Positions 39,169-41,086 of a DNA stretch of 41,086 nt are shown here, in pieces. Every line of letters starts with the position of its first letter. Position 1 is the stretch's first letter. The notes under the pieces were generated by a model, which was not told where the DNA came from, ran no database searches, and worked only from the letters and a program-made list of their open reading frames with translations. The DNA is taken from contig CAZCVY010000047.1 in NCBI GenBank assembly GCA_964501985.1, positions 1-41,086 on the forward strand, read 5' to 3'. This DNA comes from Bog-366 sp964501985 (GTDB lineage: Bacteria; Acidobacteriota; Terriglobia; UBA7540). Both the position numbers and the translations under genes were made by a program.

Positions 39169-40731
39169 ATGTCGATGAAGATGACCAGACGAACCGCATG
39201 CAAGCTGATGGCGGCGGCACTCCCCGCCATGAAGCTCGCGGCGGCACAACACGAACCAGGATCCGGAATCGAGATCGAGCGCGGGCCCTTTGAGGGAACC
39301 AGGGAATCCTTGAGTAAGTATGAAATCCCCGAATGGTTTCGCGACGCCAAGTTCGGCATCTGGGCGCACTGGGGCCCGCAATCCGCCATCGAAGCAGGCG
39401 ATTGGTATGCCCGGAATATGTACATGCAGGGGTCCGATCAAAACATCTATCACATGGAAACCTACGGGCATCCCTCCAAGTTTGGCTACAAGGATACGAT
39501 TCCCCTCTGGAAGGCGGAGCAGTTTGATCCCGCGTATCTCATCGGCCTCTATAAAAGGGCCGGCGCGAAATATTTCATGAGCATGGGGGTGCATCACGAT
39601 AACTTCGACATGTGGAATTCCACCCATCAGCCTTGGAACGCCGCCAACAAAGGGCCGAAGAAAGACATCATCGGCATGTGGTCCCACGCGGCGCGAGACG
39701 CCGGGCTGAAGTTCGCCGCGAGCGACCATCTGTGGATCACCTACAAATGGTTTTCGGTGAATCACGGCCACGATAAAACAGGCCCCTACGCCGGAGTGCC
39801 CTACGACGGTGCCGATCTCGCCAACTCCAGTCTGTATGTCGACTCCGACCAGGTCTGGGGAGAAAACCTGGATTGGGACGAAACCGGCATCCCGCTTTGG
39901 TGGAAGCGTCATTGGTTCATGCGGATCAAGGATCTGATCGACAAGTACCAGCCGGATTTGCTCTACACTGATGGTCCGCTGCCCTTCGAGGAATATGGGT
40001 TAAGCCTCGTGGCGCACCACTACAACCTGAGCGCGAAGAAAAACGGCGGGAAGCCTGAAACCATTTACACCACCAAGCGCCCGGGAGACACTGAGCATGG
40101 CACCGGAGTGATGGACGTCGAACGCGGCATCGTGGCCGACATCTGGCCGCGCCCGTGGCAAACCGACACGTGCATTGGCGACTGGCACTACAAGCGCGGC
40201 ATGAAGTACAAGACGCCCAAGACCATCATCGACATGCTGGCGGACATCGTCAGCCGCAATGGCAACCTCATGCTGAATTTTCCGCTTCCGGCGCGCGGCA
40301 CGTTGGACGAGGAAGAATTGGGTATCCTTGCCGAGATCACAAAATGGATGAGCGTTAACAGCGACGCCATCCACGCCTCCCGCCCGTGGAAGATTTATGG
40401 TGAGAGTCCGGTGGTAGCCGCGGCCGCGAGTGACGCCGCATTTAATGAGGACAAACGGAAGGATCTGACCGCGGCGGACGTGCGCTTTACCACCAAGGGT
40501 CAAACGCTATACGCCTTTGTGATGGGTTGGCCAGAATATCAAGCCGTCATCCGCCCCCTGGCCACGAATACCGGATTGCACGTAGGTAAAATCGAGAACG
40601 TTGAACTCCTCGGCTTCGACGGCAAACTTGAATGGTCGCAGGATAACTCGGGCCTGAAGGTGCTGGTGCCCGCGCAGAAACCCTGCGATTACGCCATCGT
40701 CTTCAAAATCACCGGCGCAATCTCAAGTTGA
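39169..40731 (+). CDS. GH29 alpha-L-fucosidase, exported
   Basis: This is 520 residues. The N-terminus (MTRRTACKLMAAALPAM) is a signal with a weak twin-Arg look. The catalytic barrel has EWFRDAKFGIWAHWGPQS, YFMSMGVHHDNFDMW, and PDLLYTDGPLP, where D268 corresponds to the GH29 nucleophile. NLMLNFPLPARGTLDEEELGIL is the conserved end of the barrel, followed by a small beta domain. It releases fucose from glycans, probably in the periplasm or outside. It is monocistronic, with a strong terminator 21 nt after the stop. Confidence 0.92.
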   Translation: MSMKMTRRTACKLMAAALPAMKLAAAQHEPGSGIEIERGPFEGTRESLSKYEIPEWFRDAKFGIWAHWGPQSAIEAGDWYARNMYMQGSDQNIYHMETYGHPSKFGYKDTIPLWKAEQFDPAYLIGLYKRAGAKYFMSMGVHHDNFDMWNSTHQPWNAANKGPKKDIIGMWSHAARDAGLKFAASDHLWITYKWFSVNHGHDKTGPYAGVPYDGADLANSSLYVDSDQVWGENLDWDETGIPLWWKRHWFMRIKDLIDKYQPDLLYTDGPLPFEEYGLSLVAHHYNLSAKKNGGKPETIYTTKRPGDTEHGTGVMDVERGIVADIWPRPWQTDTCIGDWHYKRGMKYKTPKTIIDMLADIVSRNGNLMLNFPLPARGTLDEEELGILAEITKWMSVNSDAIHASRPWKIYGESPVVAAAASDAAFNEDKRKDLTAADVRFTTKGQTLYAFVMGWPEYQAVIRPLATNTGLHVGKIENVELLGFDGKLEWSQDNSGLKVLVPAQKPCDYAIVFKITGAISS

Positions 40732-40751
40732 CATGTTGGAGCGGCCTTCGT

Positions 40752-40785
40752 ACCGCAGGGCTCGCTCTCTAGCCCTGCGGTTTTT
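40752..40785 (+). terminator. Intrinsic terminator of the fucosidase gene
   Basis: An 11-bp perfect stem (ACCGCAGGGCT 40752-40762; AGCCCTGCGGT 40771-40781), an 8-nt loop and a T5 run (40781-40785). Confidence 0.92.
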
Positions 40786-41086
40786 CAAGGCGACCTCGCC
40801 TCGTCCTGCCGAACTCTGGACACAGGGTCGGCGTTGGGATGCGGGGCATGTGCGAGAGAAGAACCCCGGACCCCGAAGCCTGGGAACGGCGCTACAGATC
40901 TTTGTTGCCGATTTACGAACTGCGGAGTGGTGCGGACGGCGCTCAACTCCGCGCTACCGCTTTTCGCTACCAGCCCAACCGCGGCGTAGGGCCTCGTGCC
41001 TGCCCACTCCGGGGCCAATTCGGCCACCCGCGGACGGCCCACGAGGTGTACGGTATCATGACATCCTTTACAGGTTGTATCAGGAC
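40786..41086. repeat. Right-end intergenic repeat region, no gene
   Basis: 300 nt without a credible ORF. The stretch around 40890-40970 (GGCGCTACAG..., GCGGACGGCGCTCAACTCC) resembles dispersed intergenic repeats common in acidobacterial genomes, by recollection only. The last ~45 nt hold, on the minus strand, the direct repeats GTCCTGATAC and GTCATGATAC 24 nt apart, the kind of pattern seen at the end of some insertion sequences. Confidence 0.4.

Noticed and set aside
40785..41042. 85-codon minus-strand open frame at the right end
   Set aside because: It overlaps the fucosidase terminator's T-run and intergenic repeat sequence, and shows no protein-like features.

Overview
The window looks like a chromosomal segment of a soil-type, Gram-negative-architecture bacterium, most likely an acidobacterium. 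The clues are moderately high GC, a TolC-dependent ABC exporter, DUF885 and DUF4382-type secreted proteins, plant-polymer glycosidases (GH127, GH29), a meso-DAP-type MurE, a division PBP with a C-terminal PASTA domain, and abundant short palindromic repeats. The phylum is inferred from gene style, not from a marker gene.

Layout. Positions 1-3079 (+) hold the 3' part of a GH127 beta-L-arabinofuranosidase-like gene and a secreted DUF885 protein. Positions 3222-10526 (-) are one operon: a TetR regulator, a TolC-type outer-membrane protein, a YbhG-like adaptor, two ABC ATPases and two ABC-2 permeases. It has a clear sigma70 promoter and an 11-bp-armed operator upstream (10548-10614), and the last four genes are joined by 4-nt stop/start overlaps. 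It resembles the E. coli cecR-ybhGFSR locus, with YbhF split in two and a TolC gene added. Positions 11072-14436 hold an ECF sigma factor with a small membrane protein, an AlkA-like glycosylase, a small secreted protein, a membrane protein and a DinB-like protein.

Positions 16219-36237 (-) are a complete division and cell-wall (dcw) cluster in the order mraZ, rsmH, ftsL, ftsI, murE, murF, mraY, murD, ftsW, murG, murC, (four-helix-bundle gene), ftsQ, ftsA, ftsZ. murB and ddl are absent. A secreted DUF4382-like lipoprotein lies downstream of ftsZ. The cluster is headed by a TTGACA-N17-TAGATT promoter and three TGGGW MraZ boxes at exact 10-bp spacing. Positions 36628-40731 hold an F420-reductase-like oxidoreductase, a dienelactone hydrolase, a small secreted protein and a GH29 alpha-L-fucosidase with a strong terminator. 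The right end is repeat sequence.

The most unusual content is in the dcw spacers. Most of those longer than about 80 bp are filled with degenerate tandem repeats of 7 nt (8 nt in ftsA-ftsZ). In several, an array on one side faces its reverse complement on the other, so the spacer can fold into a long hairpin. Each spacer uses a different heptamer, and the arrays run into the flanking genes, supplying or touching the stop codons of murC, murG, rsmH, murF and murD and the start of ftsW. In murD the arrays have become coding: MurD carries an extension of about 445 residues built partly from 7- and 8-residue repeats. A double-hairpin element has inserted in frame into the interdomain linker of MurG, a nested MITE-like element lies between ftsW and murG, and a four-helix-bundle gene flanked by heptad arrays interrupts murC-ftsQ.

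All calls are from reading the sequence and recalled family knowledge; no database or structure search was run.
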